Assembly (NCBI GenBank): GCA_010015745.1 | Contig: ML978192.1 | Coordinates: forward strand, 62,001-126,000 | Direction of reading: 5' to 3' | Length of the DNA: 64,000 bases | From: Setomelanomma holmii | Taxonomy: Eukaryota; Ascomycota; Dothideomycetes; Pleosporales; Phaeosphaeriaceae | Shown here: in pieces, positions 23,566-34,839 of the stretch | Layout: each line of letters begins with the position of its first letter | Numbering within the stretch: position 1 is the first letter of the stretch | Made by a program: the position numbers and the translations under genes | Notes under the pieces: model-generated | Database searches by the model: none | What the model was told of the DNA's origin: nothing | Seen by the model: the letters and a program-made list of their open reading frames with translations, nothing else

Positions 23566-25668
23566 ATGGAACCAATTGACAAGGCAATCGAAGCAATAAA
23601 ATTGCACGGCTTAGGAGAACAACTTACTTTGAGAAGTGTGCGGATGTCTTCAAAGTCAACTGAATTACGCTAGCCTAAAGATGCAAGGGCGTTTAGGGCA
23701 GTGTGGCAGCTAAAAACACCAACTAAAGGAAACTCAGCCTACAACAAGAGGCAGAGCTTATAGATTACATCAAAGACCTTACAGGTCGAGGGCTTCCACC
23801 TACTAGAGCCATGACGCGACGCTTTGCTGCTGAGATTGCTAAACAGCCTGTAGGAAAGGAGTAGGTGAGTCGCTTTTTGAAGAGAAACAAGGACCATCTC
23901 ACCTCAAAATGGGCAGCTAGTATAGACGCTGTACGTCACCACGCTAACTCAGAGCACAATTGTCGTGGAGAAAAAACTACTCTTTGAGAGAGTAGGTTAT
24001 ACCGTACTCTACGGTAGAGTACGGTACCATGCTCATTGGTAGATCACGGTACCGTGCTCTACGGTAGATCACTGCTTCTCTGCTCGGATCGGATTATCAA
24101 AGCCCCGAGACATTGAGTATATATTCTGAGCTCCTCAGCTCGATTTCTTATGTAGAGATTAATTCAACTTCTTTCTCTCTCCAAGCTCAGCTTACAACCA
24201 CAACAATTACAACCTCTACTTTGATCTCCTCTATGAGAAGATGAAGCAGTATAGTGTGGAGCCTCGCCACACGTATAATATGGACGAGAGAGGCTTTATG
24301 ATTGGGGTCACTTTAAGGACAAAGAGAGTCTTATCTAAGAGATTATAGGAGACAAAAGAGGTCAGAGACTTACTCTAAGATGGCTCTCGTGAGTAGGTAA
24401 CTGTCCTAGCGTGTGCTTGTGCTGATGGAACAAGTCTTCCTCCAGGTCTCATCTACCAGGCCCAGAACAGTAACATACGGTCGTCCTGGGTGGAGGATAT
24501 TAAGGTTAGAAAGCAGGACGTCTTTGTCACTTCATATCTCTCTAGATAGACGAACAACGACGTAGGTTTAGCCTAGCTTAAGCAGGTCTTTGGCTATTGT
24601 ACGAAGGAGAAAGCGCGCTCAAGTTACTGCCTCCTCATCCTAGATAGCTATAGGAGTCACGCTACTATGGATTTTTTTTAACTATTGCCACAAGAACAAG
24701 ATCCTCCTTGCTATCTTTCCTTCTTATTTAACTCACAGCCTTCAGCCACTTGATATAGTGTTATTTGCGCCACTCTTAAGAAAGTACTCTAAAGAGCTCA
24801 CCACGTATCTTTAATTTACCTAAGGACTTATCCTAATTAACAAGGGCAATTTCTTCTCTTTGTTTTAGAAGGCCTAGACCTCCACCTTCAACCAGAGGCT
24901 CATTTTAAAGTCCTTTGAAGCCACTAGTATATAGCCAATAGAGAGAGACGTTATACTCAAAAGATTCCGTCTAAAGACACCAGAACAAGATGAAGAGACA
25001 GGGCTCGCCTATACTTGACGAAGAGGAACAGAGAAAGATGAGAGACCTTGTGGAGAAGGTAGTAAGAGATTGGATAGAGAAGGAGGCAAAGAAGATCACT
25101 CTCTCACTCCACCACCTCCAGACGAAAATCGACCTTCTTCTCTATGAGAACAAAGGTCTTCTAAGCGCTCTTAACACTAAGAAGAAGCACCAGAAGAAGG
25201 GCAAGACTCTTGATCTTCAGCAGCGTCAAGAGTACCACGGGGGAGCTTAATTCTGGTCTCCTAGAAAGTCCAGAGAGGCTAGGTTTCGTGAGAGAGTAAG
25301 AGCGCAAGAGGAACGCAAGGAGAAGCTTAAAAAAGCTGAGATGAAGGATCTTTGAGCTCAAGCAGCCTTACTTAAGCAGAAAGAGGCAGAAGAAAAGCGT
25401 ATAGCGCGAGAGGCAGCCAAGGTGGAGAGGGAGAGAGAAGGAAAGATTAGCTGCACAAAGGGCTGAAGGAAAGCGCAAGAAACAACAGGAGAGAGAAGCT
25501 GCAACTACCCAGAAATCTCTACAATTGTCCCAAAGAGGCAAGAGAGCAGCCTCACAAAAGCCTACGCGTGCGCGGGTCGCGCAGCCTGCTAAAGGTGGTG
25601 GTAGTGGTGGTGAGCCTACACGCCCACCCCCAACCAAAACCACCACCAGCGGCCGCAGCGTCCAGGTA
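23566..25668 (+). pseudogene. Transposase pseudogene of element A
   Basis: Pogo-type DDE transposase, broken by several in-frame stops, by a solo LTR (23961-24202) and at its 3' end by element B. Excising the LTR and one copy of its ACAAT duplication rejoins HANSEHN and YNLYFDL in frame. The C-terminal coiled coil (24990-25250 and onward) is still open over 86 codons. Not expected to be functional. Confidence 0.8.
23961..24202. mobile_element. Solo LTR 1, 242 bp, target duplication ACAAT
   Basis: It begins TGTCGTGGAG and ends TTACAACCACA (TG...CA). ACAAT stands directly on both sides (23956-23960 and 24203-24207). Inside are three tandem 25-bp units (about 23996-24070); the first forms a perfect 12-bp stem with a CGG loop. 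Removing it restores the reading frame of the host transposase exactly, so the boundaries are reliable. No internal retroelement sequence is present. Confidence 0.88.
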
Positions 25669-27500
25669 ACGTATTCCACCATCGAGCTGGTCAGTTTTCC
25701 TTGGTACGACCAACCCATGCTACAGATCTTCAATTTCATCGCTATTAAACAAGGAGCCTATGTATGTCATGCTTACATTAGATTTAGAATATATCTCTGT
25801 ATCCTTTTTGCACGTGCGAGCGTTGTGCCTAGTCTCTCTGCAGTTCCCACAACGCTGTAGAGCTAGTTAGGCTCTTTCTTAATTACTACTACTACGAGCC
25901 TTCTTCGCTAGCTGAAATGCTATAGACGCCTCAGCAGCTACCTAAGATGCTGCCTAACTATACTCTATTGTACTACCTTGCTAGATCCGCTTGCGTTCAC
26001 GCGATTTTCTCTTAGTTATTGCTGCCAATTGCTCTTCAAGCTCAGTAATACGAGCAGCTTGAAGCGCGTTTTGGTGCAGCATCAGTTCACCACCTTTAAC
26101 AAGCTGAGAGAAGCCAGCCTAAGCTGTAACTGGCGATTGAGTGAAGGAATTGCTTATAAGCTTCGACTGAGATCCAAACTTGTGCGTATTGCTTAGTGTC
26201 TTTGATTGCTATAGCGTCTCCTGTAGTGGAGGTGCTGGTAGGGTGCGCAGCCGCACTTTAAGGCGATCTAACACTACCTGCGCGTTGATAGGGACTAGCC
26301 CTAACGCCTTAAAGGCCTTTTGACAGTTCTGCTCTGTAAACACGTCAAGAAACGCGTCTTAGAAGGCTGCTAGAAAGCCCTCCTTGTTAATATAGAAGAC
26401 GCATCAGTGTGCCAAGTCTCTAACGCGCTAAGAGTACTTGCGCTTTAACAGCAAGAAGCAGACTACGTTAAGCAGCTAGAGTATATGCGATGAGTGTGGT
26501 GGCATACAGAGAGTGAGGATCTTGTTCTCTAGGCAGTAGTCCTTGAAATCCTGGTTGAGATGGCTCTTATGGCGTCTAAAATGAGCAGTCTGTACCCCTC
26601 CTACCTGGCGCGCCTTTGTATGCGCAACAAAGTGCTTCAACCACTTAAGACCAAGCGCGTTGTTTGTCTAGCTGTTCTTAGAGACTCAGAGCTTCCAATT
26701 GTGCGGTACATTTGTCTCCTCATACTAGGCAGAGATATAGACACGCCCTTTATAGATAATAAAAGGCAGAGTTGCATACCTAGCAGCGCAGATGCTCTAG
26801 ATAACCGTAACCCACTTGCGATCGCCTAGCTAAACAAGCTCTAGCTGAGCGCGTCTCTCTGCACCTGTGACGACCTTCATTAAGCCAATAATGCCTATCT
26901 GAAAGCCAGTCTCATTAAAGTTGTGCACGTTATTGTTATAGACGCTGTAATTGGCTTTAGTGTCCTCCACCAGCATAAACCACGCGCTAATCACCTCTAG
27001 ATCTTCCTGCAGTATCCTCTGTCTATCCTTTGCTTAATTGAAGGCTATCTTAAGCTCATCTGAATGCGTTACAAAGCGCTCAGCCTAATGCTTGCCTACT
27101 GGCTTGCCACCGCGTACACCTAGTAGTTTATCAGCTATATCTGCCATCTTGCACAGCTAGGGCGCAAATCCTCGCGAGTTGAGGTCGAGGATATATCAGA
27201 CGATCGTCTGCTCTTCAGTCGCAGTAAGCTTGTAGCGAGCGTTGCGTACAGCAGGCCTGTAGCTGATTCTATTGTATCGGCTAGTTAAAGTAGAGCGTGG
27301 TATATTAAAAGCGTCAGCAGCACGTCAGAGGCTTGAAAACTGGTTATTCTGGTAGGCAAGAAGAGTAAGTTCAATCTTGCCTTCTTTGTTAGCTGCAGTT
27401 GCGTTTTGTTGTTGAACCATGTTGTGTTGATGGGGGAGTAGATGCTCTTGGCAGAAACTGACCAGCTCGATGGGGTGACCAGTTCGATGGTGGAATACGT
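25669..27500 (-). mobile_element. pogo-like DNA transposon B inserted in A
   Basis: An 1832-bp element with inverted ends starting ACGTATTCCACCATCGAGCT, flanked by TA (25667-25668, 27501-27502). The transposase is on the minus strand. Its start is near 27420 (MVQQQNATAANKEGKIEL), then a helix-turn-helix, the first DDE Asp in NFNETGFQIG-like context, CMPPHSSHILQLLNV, and a C-terminal coiled coil. It ends with a CCHC knuckle (CGNCRETRHNARTC) near the element's left end. Many TAG/TAA codons replace Trp and Gln. Same family as H, I and D. Confidence 0.85.
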
Positions 27501-27796
27501 TACCCATTAAATATTGGTAGCCTAAATTGATCACAAGCATCACTTTACTAGTCCACTACAGAATCTCGTGATAATATATACTGTGGAGGTAGTAGAGCTT
27601 CGTTTTCTACTGTGGGCAAATGGAGTTTTGGTGTTCGGCACGCGGGGGTGGTCGCCACGCGGTGCCGCACGGTAGCACCTACAGCTTAGTCGTGTTCCCC
27701 GCAGCGCGCTTACTGTAGAAATCGCTAACACGAGCTACTTAGAAAGGTAAGCTACTCTAACACCAACTATCTACCTGTAAAGATAACGTACTTAAT

Positions 27797-28361
27797 GAGT
27801 AAGTTAGCTATCTAAGTAAGTGTGAAGGCCCTTGGTTGGAGATGAATCTTGTGTGCCGAAGGCTCTACGGTTGGTTCTCAGGAAGTGAGTGGAAGGGATT
27901 GTTGGACGAGGGTTCAAGTACAGATACCGAGTAGTAGTTAGAGTCTAAGTACGAGAGGTGCACTAAGGTAGACAGATAGGGACTGTAGTTAAGTGCAAGG
28001 TAACCAAGTTGTAGATTGGTACAAAGGGTACTAGTAAGGTACTCTATAAAGTTAAACACAATGTGCTGTAAGGGCTTATCGCCTATTATCTATATATCAT
28101 GCGTGCTTATGTTAGTAGCCACGAGCTGCGTAAGCTCGTGCAGGTAGTTGTAAGCTGCATGAGCTCACGCTTGGCATTGTGAGCTAGGTCACGTGACTTA
28201 GGCGCAGCCCTAGTTAGAGGTTGGTTCTGTGCGACTTTATTGGTTCCTCATAAGTCCTGGCGCTTGCCTGGGCATTATGCGTGTCGGATCGTAACAGTAA
28301 GTTAGCTGTCTAAGTAAGTTAGCTATCTAAGTAAGTTAGCTATTTAAGTAAGTTAGCTATC
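27797..28361. repeat. 17-bp minisatellite aagtaagttagctatct, split by solo LTR 2
   Basis: The unit taagtaagttagctatc occurs partly at 27797-27820 and about four times at 28297-28361, with single-base differences. Solo LTR 2 lies between the two parts. Solo LTR 3 begins right after the second part. The duplications GTAAG and CTATC are both pieces of the repeat unit. Confidence 0.8.
27821..28296 (+). mobile_element. Solo LTR 2, 476 bp, target duplication GTAAG
   Basis: It begins TGTGAAGGCC and ends GGATCGTAACA. GTAAG flanks it at 27816-27820 and 28297-28301. It is homologous over its first 260 bp to LTR 3 (opposite strand) and more distantly to LTR 4. Its end GTAACA probably derives from GTGACA by a RIP-type change. 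No internal retroelement genes are seen. Confidence 0.85.
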
Positions 28362-29005
28362 TGTCACGACCAGTGGTACACTAGGCCCGCACGACAGGGG
28401 TTGCTCTCTGTTAAGCGAAGGCAGCAACAGAGCACGGGTAAACCTCGGATCAGCCTAGGACCACCAACGGCATGGAGCACAGCCACCCTATATGCTCTCT
28501 CTGATTCCGCGCTCTCTGTAGCACAAGGAGAGCCGGAGATCAGGACTGCTCTCCCAGCGCCCTTGATCTCTGCAGAGCAAGGAGAGCAAGGAGAGCAAGG
28601 AGAGCAAGGAGAGCAAGGAGAGCAAGGAGAGCAAGGAGAGCANNNNNNNNNNAGAGCAAGGAGAGCAAGGAGAGCAAGGAGAGCAAGGAGAGCAAGGAGA
28701 GCAAGGAGAGCAAGGAGAGCAGCTTCTAGTATATAGACCTAGACAATGAGCCCTTACAGCACATTGTGTTCAACTTTATAGAGTACCTTACCAGTACCCT
28801 TTGTACCAATCTACAACTTGGTTACCTTGCATTTAATCAATTGTCCCTATCAATCTACCTTAGTGCACCTCTTGTACTTAGACTCTGACTACTACTCAGT
28901 ATCTGTACTCGAACCCCCGTCCAATAGCCTCTGTCACTCATCCTCCGAGAACCAACCGTAGAGCCTTCGGCACACGATACTTGTATTCAACCAAGGGCCT
29001 TCACA
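28362..29005 (-). mobile_element. Solo LTR 3, about 644 bp with a sequence gap, target duplication CTATC
   Basis: Read on the minus strand it begins TGTGAAGGCC at 29005 and ends GGTCGTGACA at 28362. CTATC stands at 28357-28361 and 29006-29010. It belongs to the same family as LTR 2. It contains a 9-bp minisatellite (GGAGAGCAA on the plus strand) and ten Ns, so its true length is unknown. Confidence 0.82.
28573..28722. repeat. 9-bp minisatellite (GGAGAGCAA)n with a 10-N gap
   Basis: About fifteen near-perfect copies surround ten Ns at 28643-28652. The Ns are a placeholder for an unresolved repeat length, so the array is probably longer in the genome. The array lies within solo LTR 3. An open frame across it, coding repeated Glu-Gln-Gly, is an effect of the 9-bp period. 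Confidence 0.95.
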
Positions 29006-29037
29006 CTATCTTACTAATACTTTACTAAAATCTACTA

Positions 29038-30914
29038 ACGTATATTATAAGCGAGCTAGCTATATAGATAAGCTAGCTAACGTAGTTGGCAAGCGAGCGG
29101 GCCACCCCACCAACTCTGAGCACCTCTACAGGCGTGCAACTCCACCACAATATGAGGTAATCTATAGTTATTGATACAGTAGATTAAGCAGTATCTATAG
29201 TATCTTTTTTACACGTACGTGATTTATGCCTAGTCTCTCTGCACCTCTTGCTGCGCGCTAGAGCCTGGCGGCTAAGGCCTGGTTGCCCTCCTCCTTGACG
29301 CTGTTCACGCCCTATCTGCTGGTCAGCGTCCTTTTGAGCAAGTATATCCTCTCCCTCTCCCTTTGTTAAGGTCTTTTGCTTCTGTATCCGCTTCTTTTTA
29401 CGCTGCCTACGCTTTGTTGCTGCCTCGTTAGCTCTCTCAAGGCTGGTGATCTGATCGCGCATTAGCTTAGCTGAAAGCATCATCACTTGCGCCCCCTTCT
29501 TAAGCTGGTTAATTGCCTAAATAATTGAGGCTGGTGATGAACTCTTGTGTCGCTGCACGCGATCACGTATCAAAGTTGATTGAGCCTCAAGCTCACGTAC
29601 GTTGCTCAGCGTACGAGCCTCCCAGAGAGCCTCTACGAGAGCAACAGGAGTAGGCGTACGCAGCCGCATGTCAAGCTTCGACAGAACAGCGTCTGGCTGG
29701 AGAGGAACAAGCCCTGCGCCCTGAAAAGCTGAGCAGATATTGGCTGACGTAAACGATTGACTAAAGGCTGCCTTAAACGCTGGCAGAAACTCAAGCTTCG
29801 TAATGTGGTTGATGTGGTAGCAGATCAGAGCCTCAATCTCACGGCTGTACGCGCGCTTTAATGGCAAGAAGCAGCCAACGTCAAGTGGCTGCAGCAGATG
29901 TGACGAGTGAGGCGGCATGCAGAGCGTGTAGATATTGTTCTCCTTGCAGAGCTCTCGAAATCCCAGAGAGTGGTGGCTCTCATGGCCGTCAAGGATAAGC
30001 AGGCGACGTGCACCTATAACACGAGTCGTTGTATGAGCATCAAAGTGCTTTAGCTGGTCAACTCCTAGCTCGTTGGTTGTCCAGCCATTGTCGCTGACTG
30101 CGATCGCCCAGTCGCGTGGGATCTCTGTCTCATCGTACTAGGCAGATAGATGATAGCAGCTAGCAAAGATGAGGAACAGTGGGATTAACCAGCTAGCTGC
30201 GTTAATCGCAGCAACCAACGTTACCCACTCACGATTGCCTAGCTGGATAGCCTTTAGCTTACCTCTTCTCTCTAATCCTGTCACGACAAGCTGAGTCGTA
30301 ATCTTGCCTATTATAAAGCCAGCCTCATCAAAGTTGTAGACGTCCTCATTGCAGATGCTATACTTAGCCTTTGTCTGCTCTACAAGCTCAAACCAGTCTC
30401 TGATTAGTACAGGATCCTTGCATAGAGCTCTTTGTCTATTGTATGCTTGATTGAAACGTGTTGTAAGACTGTCTGTACGCTTGACAAAGTTGCGCGGCTA
30501 GTGGATGCCAACGCAATGTGCGCCGCGCGCAGCCAGCAGCTTATCAGCCATATCACGTACAGCGTCGAACGTAGGCGCAAATCCACGTTGATCCAGGTCA
30601 AGTATATAACTGACAATTATCTCCTCTTCTAGCTCACCGAGTTTCTTTGAGTTGGGCGGACAATCGCGTCGGGCAGGCTTCCCAGGGCGTCAGTCGTTCA
30701 GCGTTGATTTCGGAACGCTATACGTAGAAGCAGCAAGCCTAGAGCTTTTAAGCTGCTGGCGATTGATAAAGGAGGAGGCAAGCAATATATCAGCTTCAGT
30801 ATATGATGATAGAGCACGTGGAGTCGGAGCCATAGCGACAAGAAGTTGGTGTTCTAGTTAGAATTGGTGGGTTGGCCGACTCGCTTGTATGGCCGACTCG
30901 CTTATAAAACACGT
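29038..30914 (-). mobile_element. pogo-like DNA transposon C with nearly open transposase
   Basis: About 1877 bp, flanked by TA. The right end reads inward ACGTGTTTTATAAGCGAGTC; the left end is similar (ACGTATATTATAAGCGAGCT), but an inner start at 29084 is also possible. Each end has the motif GCGAGTCGGCCA or a derivative. The transposase is on the minus strand from about 30832 (MAPTPRALSSYTEADILL). It has NFDEAGFIIG and LILDGHESHHS, PPHSSHLLQPLDVGCFLPLK (29880-29918), a coiled coil, and a C-terminal RCRETRHKSRTC half-knuckle. Only about four internal stops are seen, making this the least decayed copy. Its long open stretches are 29184-29486 and 29517-29918. Confidence 0.83.
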
Positions 30915-30916
30915 TA

Positions 30917-33900
30917 TTCTTAACTTTAATTCGTAAGAGTTTGCGCTCTAGTTGTGCGAGGTAGTAGATATAGCTAATAAACTACTAGGTGTGCGTAGAA
31001 GAGCCTGTAGGCAATCACTAAGCTAAGCGCTTTGTAACGCGCTTAATTAAGCTTAAGATAGCGTTTAATTAAGTAAAGAATAGGTAGAGAATACCACAGA
31101 AAGATTCTAAGATAATTAGCGCGTAGTTTAAGCTAGTAGAGAAGACTAAAGCTAAGTACAGCATCTATAACAACAACGTCTACAACTTTAACGAGACTAG
31201 CTTCTAGATAGGCGTGATTAGCCTAATAAAAGCTGTTATAGGCGTAGAGAGACGCGCTTAACCTAAGCTTATCTAGCTAGAAGATTGCGAGTAGATTATA
31301 GTTATCTAGAGTATCTGCGCTGCTAGGTATAACTCTACTATTTATTATCTACAAAAAAACGCGTCTAAATGTCTGCGTAGTATAAGAAGGTAAATGTACT
31401 GAACAATTTGAAGCTCTTAGTCTTTAAGAACGGCTAGACGAACAACGTGCTTGGTCTTGAGTAGTTGAAGCACTTTAACGCGCATACAAAGGCGCGCTAA
31501 GTAGAGAAGTATAGGCTACTTATTTTAAATAGCTACAAGAGCTATCTTAACTAGAATTTTAAGAACTACTAACGTCACTCACAAGCGAGCCGGCACTCTA
31601 TGCCAAGACCACACCAAAACCTACTCTTGCACACGGTAGAAACGCACCTCAACGGTTCTCTACGATACTGCACAGTAATCTATATCAATCAGAGACTATT
31701 TCTTCTACTTGTTTGTATGTGCGCAAGTTATGCCTAGCCTTGCTGCAGCGTCCACAGCACCTTTGAGTAAGCTCGCTCTTATTAGCACGCACTCTCTTCT
31801 TTGCCCTCTTCATGTTACTGCGCTCTGCAAACTCCTTTAGAGTTGTTAATCGCACTCCCTCCTTAACTGCAAGAGTCTCTTCCTTCTGCATCTACTTTCT
31901 TTTATCCAATTTTTATTGCGTGGCGGCCTTATTTGCTGCTTGAAGCTTAGCGTTGCGCTTGGTCATCAACACCAGAGAATGCGCCATCAGCTCAGCGCCT
32001 TTAGTGAGCTTTTCAACCGCCTCAACTATTGAGGTTAGTGAGCTATCTCCGTGTCTCTGAATTCTCTGTTAAGTTAGCTTTGATTGTGATACAAACTCTA
32101 GAGTATTGCTTGGTGTTTGCGACTGCCAGAGACTGTCTTCAACAGTAGGTAGTGTAGGCGTACAAAGGTGGGCATCAAGCTTTGATATCACTGCCTCTAG
32201 GTCAAGTAGAACTAAGCTAGCACCTTGAAAGCCTCCTTAGATATTGCTTTCAGTAATTGCGTCCTTGAAAGCAGCAATAAAGCAGGGCAAGAACTTAAGT
32301 TTGGTGATGTAGTTGATCTAGTTGCTTATGAAGTTCTCGGCTTAGCGCCTATATGGCTTCTTCAACAGCAAGAAACAACCTACATCAAGAGGCTGCAATA
32401 GGTGCGACGAGTGAGAAGGCATACAGAGAGTGACAATCTTGTTATCTTTGCAGTACAGCTAGAAAGTAAGCAAGTTGTAGCTCTTGTGGCTGTTGATGAT
32501 AAGCAAACGTACTGTGCTTATAGTACTTTTTTTGTATGAGCGTCAAAGTGCTTCAACCACGCCAGGCCAAGCTCATTTGTTGTCCAGCCGTTCTTAGAGA
32601 CCCTAATAACCTAATCAGAAGGTAGATTATCATCCTTATACTAGGCAGAGAGGTGGTTCTTGCCCTAGAAGATGACAAAGGGTGGGATCGTCTACCTAGT
32701 CGCGTTGATGCCTTAGATCACCGTAGTCCACTCTTGATTACCCTGCTGTACCGTCTTGGGCCGTCCTTGACGCTCAGAGCTAGTGACTACTGCTCTAGTT
32801 AATATCTAGCTTATCATGAAACCTGTCTTATCAAAGTTATAGGTGTCTTTGTCTTAAATACTGTGCTTAGCCTTTATATTCTCTACAAGCTTAAACCAGC
32901 CTCATATAACCTCAGGATCCTCGCAGAGAGCTCTCTTATAGTTGTGCTTTCGATTAAACGCGACATTAAGCTCAAGTTGACGCTTGACAAAGTTCTGAGC
33001 CTAGTTAACGCCCACCAGCAGTTGGCCACGCTCCTTGCGCAATAGGTTGGCTATATCCTTTCTAGTATTGAGCGTAGGCGGGAATCCCCGCTCGTCAAGG
33101 TTAAGTATGTGAATAACAAGTACTCTCTCCTCTAGTAGACGAAGGTTCCTTAAGTTGGGTGCGCATTCGCGTCTTGAAGGGGTGCCAGCACAACAGTCCT
33201 GTAGTGTTGTTCGAGAGACGTTGTTTATTGAAGCAACGCGCTGCAAGGGCATTGTTGCGTCTTGCCTAAGAGCCTAGAGTGCGGTCTATATACAGGATTC
33301 TTTTAATTCTGATTGTATATTGCTGCGTAGAGGAATCACGTAGTTAAGGCGGTTTGGGTGTGGTCTTGGCATAGAGTGCCGGTTCGCTTGTAGTGCCGGC
33401 TCGCTTGTGAGGTACGTTACCTTAAATACAAGATTCTTACTCTCTGCATACTATCTTGTTGCACATTCTCTAGTCTCTTAATATAGTCTACTTCTTACTA
33501 TTAAAGCGTAAGTACTTCTAACGCGTTTAAGACCTAGCACGCTAACGCGTCTTATATATTAACAACAAAGGCTTTCTTCTAGTCTTTAAAGGCGCGCTTT
33601 TTAATATACTTACTAAGAAGAACTATTAAAAAGCCTTTAAAGTAGTAGAGCTAGTCTCTATCAACGCGTAGGTAGTATTAGATTGCCTTAAAGTATAGCT
33701 GCGTACTCTACTAGAACCTCTACTACAGAAGACGCTGTAGTAGTTGAAAACTCTAAGTAATACTTATAAATTTAGATCTTAATCTAAGCTTGTACGTAAG
33801 TCTTTTACTTAATTATCTATTACTACGTAGGTAGGCTTCTCTTAGCTTGTAAAGAGCGCTAAATTAATACTACATTAGAATACTCTTCTCTCTATTAAGA

Positions 33901-34152
33901 TTAATAAGCTGCGAGAGCAATTAGTAGTAGTAACAAAGCGAAAATAGCGCAAAAGAAAGCAGATACAGTAAGGTAGTACTATAGAGTATATAACTGTAGT
34001 AGCGTAGGCAGCTACTAAGGCCTCTGCAGCGCCTTAGCGATTAAAGAAGGCACGCAGTAGTAATCAAGAAACAGTCTAACTAGCTCTGCAACGTTGTAGG
34101 AACGGCAGCGTAACTAGGCACAACGCGCGAATGTGTAGAAAGAATACAGAGA
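30917..34152 (+). mobile_element. Fragment D of a B-family transposon, heavily RIP-mutated, split by E
   Basis: Plus-strand transposase remains of the B family run from 30917 to 31569 and from 33420 to 34152, interrupted by element E. The frame can be followed through ILNFNS, EVVDIANKLLGVR and, after E, YKILTLC. It ends near a decayed knuckle. TAG and TAA replace many Trp and Gln codons. Both terminal repeats are missing: the start is cut at element C and the end at element F. Confidence 0.7.
31572..33417 (-). mobile_element. pogo-like DNA transposon E inserted in D
   Basis: An 1846-bp element flanked by TA (31570-31571, 33418-33419). Right-hand end read inward: ACGTACCTCACAAGCGAGCC; the left end starts ACGTCACTCACAAGCGAGCC. 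The minus-strand transposase includes ECAPNLRNLRLLEERVLVIH, LNLDERGFPPTL, TYNFDKTGFMI and, near the left end, the knuckle CGRCSKARHNLRTC. Several Trp/Gln-type stops are present. It is related to F, K and M but has its own end sequence. Confidence 0.83.
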
Positions 34153-34423
34153 TAACATACCTCACGGGCGAGTGGGCGAGTGGCTCACTCTGCCAAGCCC
34201 CCACCAAAATCTACTGTCCTACACAGTATGAACGCAATAACTCAACCACACCACGATCTACCAGCTTCAAAGGAGGCTCAATTATAGCTTGCGCTTCTGG
34301 CTATCAAACAAGACGCAAACCTCTCTCAACACCGGGCTGCAGCTATCTACAACGTCTCTCAAAAGTCCATCAGTAACTGACTTGCTAGGAAGCAGTTTTA
34401 ACGCGATTGCGCGCCTAACTTAG

Positions 34424-34839
34424 TGTGAAGGCCTGTACAGAAGGGTGTCTCTATTGGGACTAGCGGTTGGTTCTCAGGGAGTGAGTGAGTTCGAGGGGGA
34501 TCAGTAATACTAAGACAGTACGATGGTGTGTCTGGAAAGAGTATTAGGTTCGTGAGAACAATGATTGATTGCTAATACGAAGTTGAACACAATAGTCTTT
34601 AGGAGGCTATCAGTCTCATCTATATACTTAGGGTGACATCCTGTCCCTCTTAGGAATCTCGTACATCTGGGGATGGTTGGGATAGCAGCCTTCCCTAGGA
34701 TAGTAACCATCCCAGGCTTGGCGGGATGTTGGCTCTTGGCGGAATGTGGTCACATAACCTCTGGTGGGGGTCATGCAAGTCTTGCATCATTTCGTGTGCC
34801 CTATGTATTCCTTGCCAGTCGTTTCCTTTGTTCGTAACA
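34424..34839 (+). mobile_element. Solo LTR 4, 416 bp, inserted in F
   Basis: It begins TGTGAAGGCC and ends TTCGTAACA, like LTR 2. The flanking five bases are CTTAG (34419-34423) and CCTAG (34840-34844), one mismatch. Across the joint the host transposase reads RDCAPNL followed by ASLRSTKEEVI, as in related copies, which supports the boundaries. Confidence 0.78.

Larger units (their letters stand above)
23467..27672 (+). mobile_element. pogo/Fot1-like DNA transposon A (decayed, interrupted)
   Basis: A 4206-bp unit with perfect inverted ends of at least 43 bp starting CCGTGCGGCACCGCGTGGCG and TA on both sides (23465-23466 and 27673-27674). Without element B and the solo LTR at 23961 it is about 2.1 kb. 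The transposase runs on the plus strand from Met at 23566 (MEPIDKAIEAIKLHGLGEQ) through a helix-turn-helix part (GRGLPPTRAMTRRFAAEIAK). The DDE core includes TYNMDERGFMIGV, LLILDSYRSHATMDF and THSLQPLDIV. The tail is a Lys/Glu-rich coiled coil and a Gly-rich segment. TAG or TAA stands where Trp or Gln is expected, as RIP would cause. It differs from the ACGT-ended families nearby and is the oldest layer at this end of the nest. Confidence 0.85.

Noticed and set aside
28401..28736. Open frame with repeated Glu-Gln-Gly, possibly a structural repeat protein
   Set aside because: It is a product of the 9-bp minisatellite inside a solo LTR and crosses an assembly gap.
27821..29005. LTR 2 and LTR 3 as the inverted ends of one large element
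   Set aside because: Each has its own 5-bp duplication (GTAAG, CTATC) and complete TG...CA ends, so they are two separate solo LTRs.
29184..30832. Element C as an intact or domesticated transposase
   Set aside because: It is the best preserved copy, but about four in-frame stops at Trp/Gln/Arg codons remain and cannot be explained by introns.
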